A DNA stretch of 14,747 bases from positions 1 to 14,747 of the forward strand of contig JANWZF010000168.1 of NCBI GenBank assembly GCA_025054905.1, read 5' to 3'. This DNA comes from Tepidimonas sp. Lineage in GTDB: Bacteria > Pseudomonadota > Gammaproteobacteria > Burkholderiales > Burkholderiaceae_C. The position numbers and the translations under genes are program-made. Shown one piece after another: positions 1-6,769 of the stretch (the first letter of the stretch is position 1; each line of letters opens with the position of its first letter). Under the pieces are notes generated by a model. It did no database searches and was not told where the DNA came from. It saw nothing but the letters and a program-made list of their open reading frames with translations.

Positions 1-1136
1 CTGAGCGGTTCGGTCGGCTGCAGGCGCTGGCGCATGCCCAGCAGCCCGCAGGCGAGACTCGCGGCGATCACCAGGTAAGGGTTGGCGTCCACGCCCGCCA
101 GGCGGTTTTCCACGCGGCGCGCCTCAGGGCCGGCGTTGGGCACGCGCAGTCCGCAGGTGCGGTTGTCGTAGCCCCAGCTGAGGTTGATCGGCGCGGCGGT
201 GTGGCGGCTCAGACGCCGGTAGCTGTTGATGTAGGGGGCAAAAAACGGCAGCGCAGCCGGCAGGTAGGTCTGCAGCCCGCCGATGAAGTGAAAAAACGCT
301 TCGGACGGACTGCCATCGGGGTTGGAAAACGCGTTGCGGCCCGTGTGCAGGTCCACGATGCTTTGATGCAGGTGCATGGCACTGCCGGGCTGGCCCTGCA
401 TCGGCTTGGCCATGAAGGTGGCGTACATGCCGTGGCGGATGGCGGCCTCGCGCACGGTGCGCTTGAACAGAAACACCTGGTCGGCCAGCGCCAGCGGCTC
501 GCCGTGGTCCAGATTGACCTCCATCTGCGCCGTGCCCATTTCATGGATCAGGGTGTCCAGCTGCAGGCCCTGCGCTTCGCACCAGTCGTAGATCACGTCG
601 AAGATGTCGTCGTACTCGTTGACGGCGTCGATCGAGAAGCTCTGCATGCCGGCTTCGGTGCGCTGCGTGCGTCCGACCGGGGGTTTGAGCGGGATGTCCT
701 CGTCAGGCTCGATTTGCACCAGGTAGAACTCGATTTCCGGCGCGACGATCGGTTGCAGTCCGTCGCGTGCGTATTCGGCCACGATGCGCTTGAGGACGTT
801 GCGCGGCGACAGCTCCACCGGTGTGCCGTCGAAGCGCACGCAGTCGTGAATGATCTGCGCGGTCGGCTCCTTGGCCCACGGTACCAGGCGCAGCGCGGAC
901 GGATCGGGCAGCAGCCGCATGTCGGGGTCGGCCACCGGGGTGAAGTCTTCCTCTGGATAGGCGCCGGTGACGGTCATTGCCAGCACCGCCATCGGCAGCC
1001 GCAGACCCTCGGCCGGACGATATTTGTGGCGCGGCACGATCTTGCCGCGCGCCTGCCCGGCCATGTCCGGAATCAGGCATTCGACTTCGGTGATGCGGTG
1101 CTGGTCGAGCCAGGCGTCGATGGCAGCAATGTTCAT
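1..1136 (-). CDS. Glutamine synthetase family protein, PuuA-like (gamma-glutamylputrescine synthetase type), C-terminus cut by window edge
   Basis: This is an ATP-dependent glutamate-amine ligase of the glutamine synthetase fold. Family members join glutamate to ammonia or, in the PuuA subgroup, to putrescine or other amines in polyamine breakdown. The 378 visible residues hold the beta-grasp N-domain and most of the catalytic barrel. Visible active-site motifs are EIEFYL (134-139), HEMG (198-201), QMEVNLDHGE (204-213), the MHLHQS histidine motif (254-259), NSYRR (304-308), NRTCGLRVP (325-333) and RVENR (341-345). HLHQS and WGYDNRTCGLRVP look more like PuuA/GlnT-type enzymes than the ammonia-specific GlnA, so the amine substrate is inferred. 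About 65-75 residues are missing at the left edge. The start was set at the ATG giving MNIAAIDAWL; no clear Shine-Dalgarno precedes it and the frame stays open upstream, so the start is moderately certain. It is divergent from the threonine ammonia-lyase gene. Confidence 0.9.
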   Translation of the reverse strand, partial: MNIAAIDAWLDQHRITEVECLIPDMAGQARGKIVPRHKYRPAEGLRLPMAVLAMTVTGAYPEEDFTPVADPDMRLLPDPSALRLVPWAKEPTAQIIHDCVRFDGTPVELSPRNVLKRIVAEYARDGLQPIVAPEIEFYLVQIEPDEDIPLKPPVGRTQRTEAGMQSFSIDAVNEYDDIFDVIYDWCEAQGLQLDTLIHEMGTAQMEVNLDHGEPLALADQVFLFKRTVREAAIRHGMYATFMAKPMQGQPGSAMHLHQSIVDLHTGRNAFSNPDGSPSEAFFHFIGGLQTYLPAALPFFAPYINSYRRLSRHTAAPINLSWGYDNRTCGLRVPNAGPEARRVENRLAGVDANPYLVIAASLACGLLGMRQRLQPTEPL

Positions 1137-1168
1137 CGGGTACAGGCAAGAGGCGGTACGATGATCAC

Positions 1169-1196
1169 AGTATGCTGGCTGACTGGTTGTCCGCAA
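1169..1196 (-). promoter_or_regulatory. Possible sigma70-type promoter for the glutamine synthetase family gene
   Basis: On the minus strand TTGCGG (1196-1191) and CATACT (1174-1169) are separated by 16 bases. Both are partial matches to the -35 and -10 consensus (3/6 and 4/6). Transcription would start about 25 bases upstream of the proposed ATG at 1136. This was assigned by eye only; the weak -35 makes it tentative. Confidence 0.25.
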
Positions 1197-1242
1197 GGGC
1201 CATGCGCACGGTGGCCGCAGGCGCCAATCCGGGGCGCCGCGG

Positions 1243-1248
1243 CACAAT
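1243..1248 (+). promoter_or_regulatory. Possible -10 element for the threonine ammonia-lyase gene
   Basis: CACAAT, one base from TACAAT, lies 47 bases upstream of the start codon in an otherwise very GC-rich spacer. No convincing -35 is seen 16-18 bases upstream. The leader between it and the gene contains the GC hairpin at 1259-1277. Confidence 0.25.
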
Positions 1249-1258
1249 GGTGCCGGTT

Positions 1259-1277
1259 GGCGGCCAGCGGGGCCGCC
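1259..1277 (+). repeat. GC-only inverted repeat (hairpin) in the leader just before the ilvA ribosome binding site
   Basis: The arms GGCGGCC (1259-1265) and GGCCGCC (1271-1277) are perfectly complementary around a 5-base loop. The hairpin ends 7 bases before the AGGAG Shine-Dalgarno (1285-1289). It could influence translation initiation or be a chance product of 70% GC. No run of T follows, so it is not a classical terminator. Confidence 0.4.
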
Positions 1278-1295
1278 CCGCACGAGGAGCAGACG

Positions 1296-2495
1296 ATGAT
1301 CGGATTGGCCGAGGTGCAGCAGGCCGCGCAACGGCTGGCCGGGCAGGTGCTTCAGACGCCTTGTCTGGAGTCGCGCACGCTGTCGCAGATCACCGGCGCC
1401 CAGGTGTTTCTGAAGTTTGAAAACCTGCAGTACACCGCCTCCTTCAAGGAGCGCGGGGCGTGCAACAAGCTGGCGCTGCTCAAGCCCGAGGAGCGCGCGC
1501 GCGGCGTGGTGGCGATGTCGGCCGGCAACCACGCGCAGGGGGTGGCCTACCACGCCCAGCGCTGGGGGGTGCGGGCGGTGATCGTCATGCCGCGCTTCAC
1601 GCCGGGCATCAAGGTCGAGCGCACGCGCGCGCTGGGCGCGGAGGTGGTGCTGCATGGTGAGACGCTGGAGCAGGCGCGCGAACATGCCGACGCGCTGGCG
1701 CATCAGCAGGGCCTGACCTTTGTGCACCCCTACGACGACGATGCGGTGATCGCCGGGCAGGGCACGGTGGCGCTGGAAATGCTGCAGGCCCAGCCCGATC
1801 TGCAAGCGTTGGTGGTGGCCGCCGGCGGAGGGGGACTGATCGGCGGCATGGCCGTGGCGGCCAAGGCGCTCAAGCCCGACATCGAGGTCATCGGCGTGCA
1901 GACGCGGCGCTTTGCCGCGATGGTCAACGCGCTGACCGGCAGCCACTGGCCGCAGGGCACCAACACCATCGCCGAGGGCATCGCGGTGGGGCAGCCCGGC
2001 CAGCGCACGCTGGCGCTGGCGCGCCGCTATGTCGATGACTGGCTGGTGGTGGACGAGGAGGATCTGGAGCAGGCCATCGTGCTGCTGCTGGACATCGAGA
2101 AGACCCTGGTCGAGGGCGCCGGGGCAGCCGGCCTGGCCGCGTTGCTCAAATATCCGCAGCGGCTGGCCGGGCGGCGGGTCGGGCTGGTGCTGTGTGGCGG
2201 CAACCTCGACCCGCTGCTGCTGGCCTCGATCATCGAGCGCGGCATGGTCCGGGCAGGGCGGCTGGTGCGGCTGGTGGTCAGCACGCGCGACCTGCCGGGG
2301 CAGTTGGCGCGCATCGCCGGCGTGGTGGCCGAGGCCGGGGCCAACATCGACCAGGTGCACCACCAGCGCGCCTTCACGCTGCTGGCCGCGCAGAATGTGG
2401 AGATCGAACTCGTGCTGCAGACCCGTGGACCGCAGCACGTGCAGGAGGTGCTGGCGGCGCTGCGCGCCGCGGGCTTTGAGGTCACGCAGCGCTAG
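1296..2495 (+). CDS. ilvA: Threonine ammonia-lyase (threonine dehydratase), medium form with one C-terminal ACT domain
   Basis: This PLP-dependent enzyme deaminates L-threonine to 2-oxobutanoate and ammonia, feeding isoleucine synthesis or threonine breakdown. The 399-residue protein has a fold-type II PLP domain with the Schiff-base lysine K51 in TASFKERGACNK, SAGNHAQG (75-82) and the phosphate-binding loop AAGGGGLIGG (175-184). LCGGN (299-303) closes the PLP site. Residues from about 324 form one ACT regulatory domain (VVSTRDLPGQLARIAGV, then ANIDQVHHQRA), implying amino-acid control. The length and single ACT domain fit the roughly 400-residue medium form rather than the roughly 510-residue E. 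coli IlvA with two ACT-like domains. Hence ilvA versus a catabolic tdcB-like role cannot be settled here. The ATG at 1296 is preceded by AGGAG at 1285-1289 with 6 bases of spacing. The same frame is open far upstream, but that part is antisense to the glutamine synthetase gene and is not coding. Confidence 0.93.
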   Translation: MIGLAEVQQAAQRLAGQVLQTPCLESRTLSQITGAQVFLKFENLQYTASFKERGACNKLALLKPEERARGVVAMSAGNHAQGVAYHAQRWGVRAVIVMPRFTPGIKVERTRALGAEVVLHGETLEQAREHADALAHQQGLTFVHPYDDDAVIAGQGTVALEMLQAQPDLQALVVAAGGGGLIGGMAVAAKALKPDIEVIGVQTRRFAAMVNALTGSHWPQGTNTIAEGIAVGQPGQRTLALARRYVDDWLVVDEEDLEQAIVLLLDIEKTLVEGAGAAGLAALLKYPQRLAGRRVGLVLCGGNLDPLLLASIIERGMVRAGRLVRLVVSTRDLPGQLARIAGVVAEAGANIDQVHHQRAFTLLAAQNVEIELVLQTRGPQHVQEVLAALRAAGFEVTQR

Positions 2496-2523
2496 GCGAG
2501 CGCGCGGGTCCGGGTCGCGGCGC

Positions 2524-3336
2524 TCATTCGTCGTCGCCGCCCAGCAGGCCGCCGGCCAGGCCGCCGGCGGCAAAGCCGCCCAGCAGCGAGCCCTCCTCGC
2601 GCCGGCCGCCCAGTTGCGGCGCGGCCGCAAACACGCGCGAGGCCAGGCGCGAAAACGGCAGGCTCTGCAGCCACACCGTGCCCGGCCCCCGCAGCGTGGC
2701 CAAAAACAGCCCTTCGCCGCCGAACAGCGCGGTCTTGATCTTGCCCACGTATTCGATGTCGAAGTCCACCTGCGGCGTGTAGGCCACCACGCATCCGGTG
2801 TCCACACGCAGCAGCTGGCCGGCGCTGAGTTCGCGCCGCACCACGGTGCCGCCGGCGTGCACGAACGCCAGTCCATCGCCATCGAGCCGCTGCATGATGA
2901 AGCCTTCGCCGCCAAAAAAGCCCACCGACAGCTTGCGTTGCAGCGCGATGCCGAGGCTGACGCCGCGCGCGGCGCACAGGAAGCTGTCCTTCTGGCAGAT
3001 CAGCGTGCCGCCCAGGGCCTTCAGGTCCATCGGCAGGATCTTGCCCGGGTAGGGGGCGGCAAAGGCCACCCGGCGCTTGCCGTTGCCCTGGTTGACGTAG
3101 ACGGTGGTGAACAGCGATTCGCCCGTGATCAGCCGCTTGCCTGCCCCCAGCAGCTTGCTGAAAAAACCGCCCTGCTGGGCGCTGCCGTCGCCCAGCACCG
3201 TGTCCATCACGATGCCGTCGTCCATCATCATCAGGCTGCCGGCTTCGCCGATGGCCGCCTCGCCGGGGTCGAGCTCGATCTCGACGAACTGCATCTCGGC
3301 GCCGCGGATGTCATAGTCGATCACGTCCATGCCCAT
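2524..3336 (-). CDS. AIM24 / TIGR00266 family protein, function unknown
   Basis: A 270-residue protein of the AIM24 (DUF124, TIGR00266) family, widespread in bacteria, with a yeast mitochondrial relative of unclear function. The family folds as a beta-rich, tryptophan RNA-binding attenuator-like barrel, and no enzymatic activity is established. Recognisable parts are the N-terminal IRGAEMQFVEIELDPGE, the acidic Met-rich GEAGSLMMMDDGI (30-42), the repeated FGGEG elements (141-145 and 205-209), and a low-complexity Gly-rich acidic tail (LLGGFAAGGLAGGLLGGDDE). There is no signal peptide. The ATG at 3336 has GAGGA at 3348-3344, 7 bases upstream, which supports this start over the second Met two codons later. 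It is the downstream gene of a pair with thpR, with 33 bases between them, so co-transcription is likely. Its stop lies 28 bases from the convergent ilvA stop, and no obvious terminator is seen between them. Confidence 0.88.
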   Translation of the reverse strand: MGMDVIDYDIRGAEMQFVEIELDPGEAAIGEAGSLMMMDDGIVMDTVLGDGSAQQGGFFSKLLGAGKRLITGESLFTTVYVNQGNGKRRVAFAAPYPGKILPMDLKALGGTLICQKDSFLCAARGVSLGIALQRKLSVGFFGGEGFIMQRLDGDGLAFVHAGGTVVRRELSAGQLLRVDTGCVVAYTPQVDFDIEYVGKIKTALFGGEGLFLATLRGPGTVWLQSLPFSRLASRVFAAAPQLGGRREEGSLLGGFAAGGLAGGLLGGDDE

Positions 3337-3369
3337 GGGTGATTCCTCGTCAAAATGCCGGTAACTGGG

Positions 3370-3951
3370 TTACACAATCGGGTTGCCACCAATCTTAACC
3401 GCGGGCGATGACGCAGCCGCGAAGCGGTGCAGGATCCGGTAGCGTGGGCAGGTCTGGCCGGTGGAGTGCACCAGCACGAACGATTCGACCGGCCAGCGGA
3501 TTGGTGCGGAGGGCGCTCCAGGCTGTGCGGCCGCGGCGTGGCGCGCCAGCGTGACGTGGGGTTGCCATGGGCGGGCCGACACCGGCAGCCCCAGCGCCCG
3601 CAGGGCCCGTCCCAGACGGCGGTGCAGCGCGGCCAACGGCGGGGCGGGCCGGGGGCTGACCAGCACCGCCAGGCCGTGCGGCCATAGCCTCGCCTGGTCC
3701 AGCGTCCAGGCAAACGGCGTCCACGGCAGTGCCAGGGCCTGCGTCAACTCCGGCAGGCGCTCGGGCGCCACCGGCCCCAGGAAGTGCAGCGTCACGTGCC
3801 AATCCTCAGGCGCGTAGCGGCGGGCCTGGGGGGGCCAGCACCAGCGCTGGGCCGCGGCGGCCAGCGCCGCACGAGTGGCTTCATCCGGCCACAGCGCCAC
3901 GAACAGGCGCAGCGGCCGCGGCGGTGTGTAAGGGTTCGCGGTGCAGGGCAT
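3370..3951 (-). CDS. thpR: RNA 2',3'-cyclic phosphodiesterase (2H family, LigT/ThpR)
   Basis: A 193-residue protein of the 2H phosphoesterase superfamily. ThpR enzymes open 2',3'-cyclic phosphate RNA ends to 2'-phosphates and can show 2'-5' RNA ligase activity in vitro. Both signature H-x-T motifs are intact: HVTLHFLG (H52, T54) and PHVTLARH (H132, T134), about 80 residues apart as expected. The N-terminal RLFVALWPDEATRAAL is typical of the family. The length is slightly above the usual 175-185 residues because of a short lead (MPCTANPYTPPRPL), so translation might begin somewhat later. No good Shine-Dalgarno precedes the ATG at 3951. It is followed by the AIM24-family gene in the same direction and is divergent from the DNA-repair operon across 86 bases. 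Confidence 0.9.
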   Translation of the reverse strand: MPCTANPYTPPRPLRLFVALWPDEATRAALAAAAQRWCWPPQARRYAPEDWHVTLHFLGPVAPERLPELTQALALPWTPFAWTLDQARLWPHGLAVLVSPRPAPPLAALHRRLGRALRALGLPVSARPWQPHVTLARHAAAAQPGAPSAPIRWPVESFVLVHSTGQTCPRYRILHRFAAASSPAVKIGGNPIV

Positions 3952-3983
3952 GGCCGACGGCAGTCAAGGCAGGAGCCTGACAC

Positions 3984-3991
3984 GATATATC
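3984..3991. promoter_or_regulatory. AT-rich palindrome GATATATC in the thpR / repair-operon divergent spacer
   Basis: GATATATC is the only AT-rich stretch in the 86-base spacer. It could provide a -10 element (TATATC, read on the minus strand) for thpR, placing the transcription start about 25 bases before its ATG. No -35 match was found on either strand, so this is only a candidate melting site. Confidence 0.2.
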
Positions 3992-4023
3992 CCCACACCG
4001 CCACGGGCGCTGCTGCGGCCCGC

Positions 4024-4029
4024 TACACT
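4024..4029 (+). promoter_or_regulatory. Candidate -10 element (TACACT) suggesting leaderless transcription of the repair operon
   Basis: TACACT (4/6 to TATAAT, including the key first T, second A and last T) ends 8 bases before the ATG at 4038. A transcript starting 6-8 bases downstream would begin at or next to the start codon. This agrees with the lack of any Shine-Dalgarno before this gene. No recognisable -35 lies 16-18 bases upstream. Confidence 0.35.
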
Positions 4030-4037
4030 GCGCCGTC

Positions 4038-5081
4038 ATGGCGCAGGCTGAGGCGCTGGTGACGGTGCGGCCCGAGGGGCTGTATTGTCCGGCAGGGGAT
4101 TTTTACATCGACCCATGGCGTCCGGTGGCGCGGGCGGTCATCACGCACGCGCATGCCGACCACGCCCGCCGCGGCCACGGGGCGTACCTGGCCCAGCACG
4201 CCAGCGCTCCGCTGCTGCGCGCGCGCCTGGGGGCGGACCTCACGCTGCAAACGCTGGCCTACGGCGAGACGGTCCAACTCGGCGGGGTGCGGCTGTCGCT
4301 GCATCCGGCAGGGCACGTGTTGGGATCGGCGCAGGTGCGGCTGGAACATCGCGGCCAGGTGTGGGTCGTCTCGGGCGACTACAAGCTGGACGACGACGGC
4401 CTGAGCACCCCGTTTGAGCCCGTGCGCTGCCACACCTTCATCACCGAATCGACGTTTGGGCTGCCGATCTATCGCTGGCCGCCCGCCGCCGAGGTGTTGC
4501 ACCAGCTGCTGGCCTGGTGGCACGACAACGCCGCCCAAGGCCGCACCAGCGTGCTGTATGCCTACGGGTTGGGCAAGGCGCAGCGGGTGCTGGCGGCGCT
4601 GCAGCGCCAGGGTGCGCACGGGCCCGGGCCGCTGTTGGTGCACGAGGCGGTGCAGCCCATCAACGCCGCGTACCGGGCCGCGGGAGCGCCGCTGTCCGAC
4701 GTGTCCAGCCTGGGCGAGCTGACCGATCGCTGCTTGCTGCGCCGTGCCCTGCTGGTGGCACCACCGGCGGCGCAGGGTGGTGCAGCGCTGCGCCGGCTGG
4801 GCGACCCTGCCGAGGGCCAAGCCAGTGGCTGGATGCGGGTGCGGGGTCAGCGCCGCCGCCGCGGGTTGGAGCAGGGCTTTGTGCTGTCGGACCATGCGGA
4901 CTGGCCGGCCTTGCTGCGCGCCATCGCTGCCACCGGCGCCGAGCGCGTCCTGGTCACGCACGGGCAGGTGGCGCCGCTGGTGCGTTACCTGCAAGAGCAG
5001 GGACTCGATGCGCACGCCCTGGCCACCGAGTACGGGGACGAGGAGCTGGTCGAGCATCCTGTCGCAGAGTCGCTGGCATGA
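4038..5081 (+). CDS. DNA ligase-associated MBL-fold exonuclease (TIGR04122 type)
   Basis: First gene of the four-gene repair operon, encoding 347 residues of the metallo-beta-lactamase/beta-CASP nuclease superfamily, related to SNM1-type DNA exonucleases. Visible metal-site motifs are HAHADH (37-42, the HxHxDH signature), HPAGHVLGSAQ with H93, SGDYK with D114 (112-116), LSDHADW (283-289) and VTHGQ (306-310). The N-terminal GLYCPAGDFYIDPWRPV is characteristic of the ligase-associated subfamily. Presumed role: trimming 5' or damaged DNA ends before ligation; the precise substrate is not visible in sequence. No Shine-Dalgarno precedes the ATG at 4038, but a candidate -10 sits just upstream, so the message may be leaderless. 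The stop overlaps the ligase start as ATGA (5078-5081). All metal ligands I expect are present, so I take it to be active. Confidence 0.92.
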   Translation: MAQAEALVTVRPEGLYCPAGDFYIDPWRPVARAVITHAHADHARRGHGAYLAQHASAPLLRARLGADLTLQTLAYGETVQLGGVRLSLHPAGHVLGSAQVRLEHRGQVWVVSGDYKLDDDGLSTPFEPVRCHTFITESTFGLPIYRWPPAAEVLHQLLAWWHDNAAQGRTSVLYAYGLGKAQRVLAALQRQGAHGPGPLLVHEAVQPINAAYRAAGAPLSDVSSLGELTDRCLLRRALLVAPPAAQGGAALRRLGDPAEGQASGWMRVRGQRRRRGLEQGFVLSDHADWPALLRAIAATGAERVLVTHGQVAPLVRYLQEQGLDAHALATEYGDEELVEHPVAESLA

Positions 5082-6769
5082 GGGATCTGGCCGAACTGTA
5101 CGCGGCGTTGGATGCCACGACCTCCACGCAGGCGCGGCGGCAGGCGCTGCAACACTATTTCGCCCGCGCCAGTGCGGCGGATGCGGCCTGGGCAGTGTAC
5201 CTGCTGGCCGGGGGCAAGCCGCGCCAGGTGGTGTCCACGCGCGAGCTGCGCGCCGTGGCGCGCCAGCTGGCGGGACTGCCCGAGTGGCTGTTCGAAGAGT
5301 GTTATCAGACCGTGGGCGATTGGGCCGAGACGGTGGCGCTGCTGCTGCCGCCGCCGTCTCGCCCGCAGCAGCAGCCGCTGGCGGCCTGGATGCGGGAGGT
5401 GTTGGCGTTGCGCGCGCTGGAGCCTGCGCTGCGTGCGCAGGCGCTGGCCGACCAGTGGGCGCGCCTGCCCGTCGAGCAGCGCCTGCTGCACGGCAAGCTG
5501 ATCACCGGGGCGCTGCGGGTGGGCGTCGGGCGGGGGGTGTTGACCCAGGCGCTGGCGGAGCTGAGTGGCCTGCCGGCGCCGCTGTTGGCGCAGCGCCTGA
5601 TGGGCTACACGCGGGCCGACGCGCGCCCGGATGCAACCGACTGGCAGGCCCTGCTGGCCCCCGTCGGGGCACAGACCGCGCCCGGCGCCGGCCCTGGCAC
5701 GTGGGATGGGCAGCCCTATCCGTTCTTTCTGGCCCAACCGCTGGTGGCCCACGAGACCACAGAGCTGGCGGCATTGCTGGGCGCGCCGCAGGATTGGCTG
5801 GTTGAATGGAAGTGGGATGGCATCCGCGCGCAGCTGATCCGCCGCGGCGCGCAGGCGCTGTGGACGCGTGGCGAGGAACTGGTCACCGACCGTTTTCCGG
5901 AGCTGGCGGCGCTGATTGCACGCCTGCCCCCGGGCACGGTGCTGGATGGCGAAATCGTGGTCTGGCGGGACGGCCGGCCGCAGCCGTTTGCGCTAATGCA
6001 GCAGCGCCTCGGACGCCTGCGGGTGGGGCCGGCGTTGGTGCGCGAGCTGCCGGTCGTGCTGCTGGCGTACGACTTGCTCGAATGGGGCGGCCAGGACTGG
6101 CGCGCCCGCCCGCTGCAGCAGCGGCGGGCACAGCTGCAACGGCTGGTGCAAGACCTGGACGATGCGCGCTTGCACTTGAGCCCTGAGCTGCCGGTGCCGG
6201 CCGGTCAGGGCTGGGAGGTGCTGCAGCGGCAGCGGCAGGCGGCGCGGGCCCAGGGCGCCGAAGGGCTGATGCTCAAGCACCGTGCTGGCGCCTATGGCGT
6301 GGGGCGCACGCGCAGCGTCGGGGTGTGGTGGAAATGGAAAAGCGATCCCTACACCGTCGATGCGGTGCTGGTGTACGCCCAGCGCGGGCACGGCCGCCGT
6401 GCCGGTCTGTACACCGACTACACGCTGGCGCTGTGGAGCCATCCGCCTGGCCACCCGCAGCGCCAACTGGTACCGTTTGCCAAAGCCTACTCCGGCCTGA
6501 GCGATGCGGAGCTGCAGCGCGTCGATGCGATCGTGCGGCGCACCACGCGCGACAGCTTCGGCCCGGTGCGGGCGGTGGAGCCTACGCTGGTGTTCGAGGT
6601 AGGCTTTGAGGGGGTGGCGCCGAGCCGGCGCCACAAAAGTGGGGTCGCGGTGCGCTTTCCCCGTCTGTTGCGCTGGCGCACCGACAAATCGGTGCACGAG
6701 GCTGACACGCTGGCCACGCTGCAGGCGCTGGCTGGGGTCATCGCCCAGCCCGCCGTGCAGGAGCGTTGA
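5078..6769 (+). CDS. ATP-dependent DNA ligase, ligase-associated cluster type (TIGR04120)
   Basis: This 563-residue ATP-dependent DNA ligase seals nicks through a lysyl-AMP intermediate. It is distinct from the essential NAD-dependent LigA, which must lie elsewhere. Domains: a helical N-terminal DNA-binding region (about 1-205), then the nucleotidyltransferase core with motif I EWKWDGIR (nucleophile K245), TRGEELVTDRFPEL, motif III-like VLDGEIV (288-294) and LAYDLLEW (329-336), motif IV EGLMLK (395-400) and motif V WWKWK (417-421). A C-terminal OB domain follows, with the FEVGFEGVAPSRRHKSGVAVRFPR block (506-529). The family is annotated elsewhere as a cisplatin damage-response ligase. The start is the ATG at 5078 overlapping the exonuclease stop (ATGA), giving MRDLAELYAALD; the frame is open further upstream but that overlaps the nuclease gene. 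The stop shares one base with the helicase start (TGATG), suggesting coupled translation. Confidence 0.94.
   Translation: MRDLAELYAALDATTSTQARRQALQHYFARASAADAAWAVYLLAGGKPRQVVSTRELRAVARQLAGLPEWLFEECYQTVGDWAETVALLLPPPSRPQQQPLAAWMREVLALRALEPALRAQALADQWARLPVEQRLLHGKLITGALRVGVGRGVLTQALAELSGLPAPLLAQRLMGYTRADARPDATDWQALLAPVGAQTAPGAGPGTWDGQPYPFFLAQPLVAHETTELAALLGAPQDWLVEWKWDGIRAQLIRRGAQALWTRGEELVTDRFPELAALIARLPPGTVLDGEIVVWRDGRPQPFALMQQRLGRLRVGPALVRELPVVLLAYDLLEWGGQDWRARPLQQRRAQLQRLVQDLDDARLHLSPELPVPAGQGWEVLQRQRQAARAQGAEGLMLKHRAGAYGVGRTRSVGVWWKWKSDPYTVDAVLVYAQRGHGRRAGLYTDYTLALWSHPPGHPQRQLVPFAKAYSGLSDAELQRVDAIVRRTTRDSFGPVRAVEPTLVFEVGFEGVAPSRRHKSGVAVRFPRLLRWRTDKSVHEADTLATLQALAGVIAQPAVQER
6759..6763 (+). 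promoter_or_regulatory. Shine-Dalgarno AGGAG that fixes the helicase start
   Basis: AGGAG lies 5 bases before the ATG at 6769, inside the last codons of the ligase gene. It favours that ATG over the TTG at 6766 in the same frame and makes reinitiation at the TGATG junction plausible. Confidence 0.6.

Noticed and set aside
201..1295. Long in-frame extension upstream of the threonine ammonia-lyase start
   Set aside because: It is antisense to the conserved glutamine synthetase gene and has no recognisable domain. The enzyme's normal N-terminus begins at 1296 behind a good Shine-Dalgarno.
2029..3342. 437-codon plus-strand open frame bridging ilvA and the AIM24 gene
   Set aside because: It overlaps two confidently identified genes in other frames. 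Its translation is Trp/Arg-rich and then Gln/Ala-rich noise.
4023..5057. 344-codon minus-strand open frame opposite the exonuclease
   Set aside because: A mirror of a well-conserved MBL nuclease; its composition shows no sign of a real protein.
4517..5077. In-frame extension upstream of the DNA ligase start
   Set aside because: It overlaps the conserved exonuclease gene in another frame. The ligase N-terminus and the ATGA overlap fix the start at 5078.
6766..6768. TTG as the helicase start codon
   Set aside because: The adjacent ATG at 6769 has the better-spaced AGGAG and is the normal start codon.
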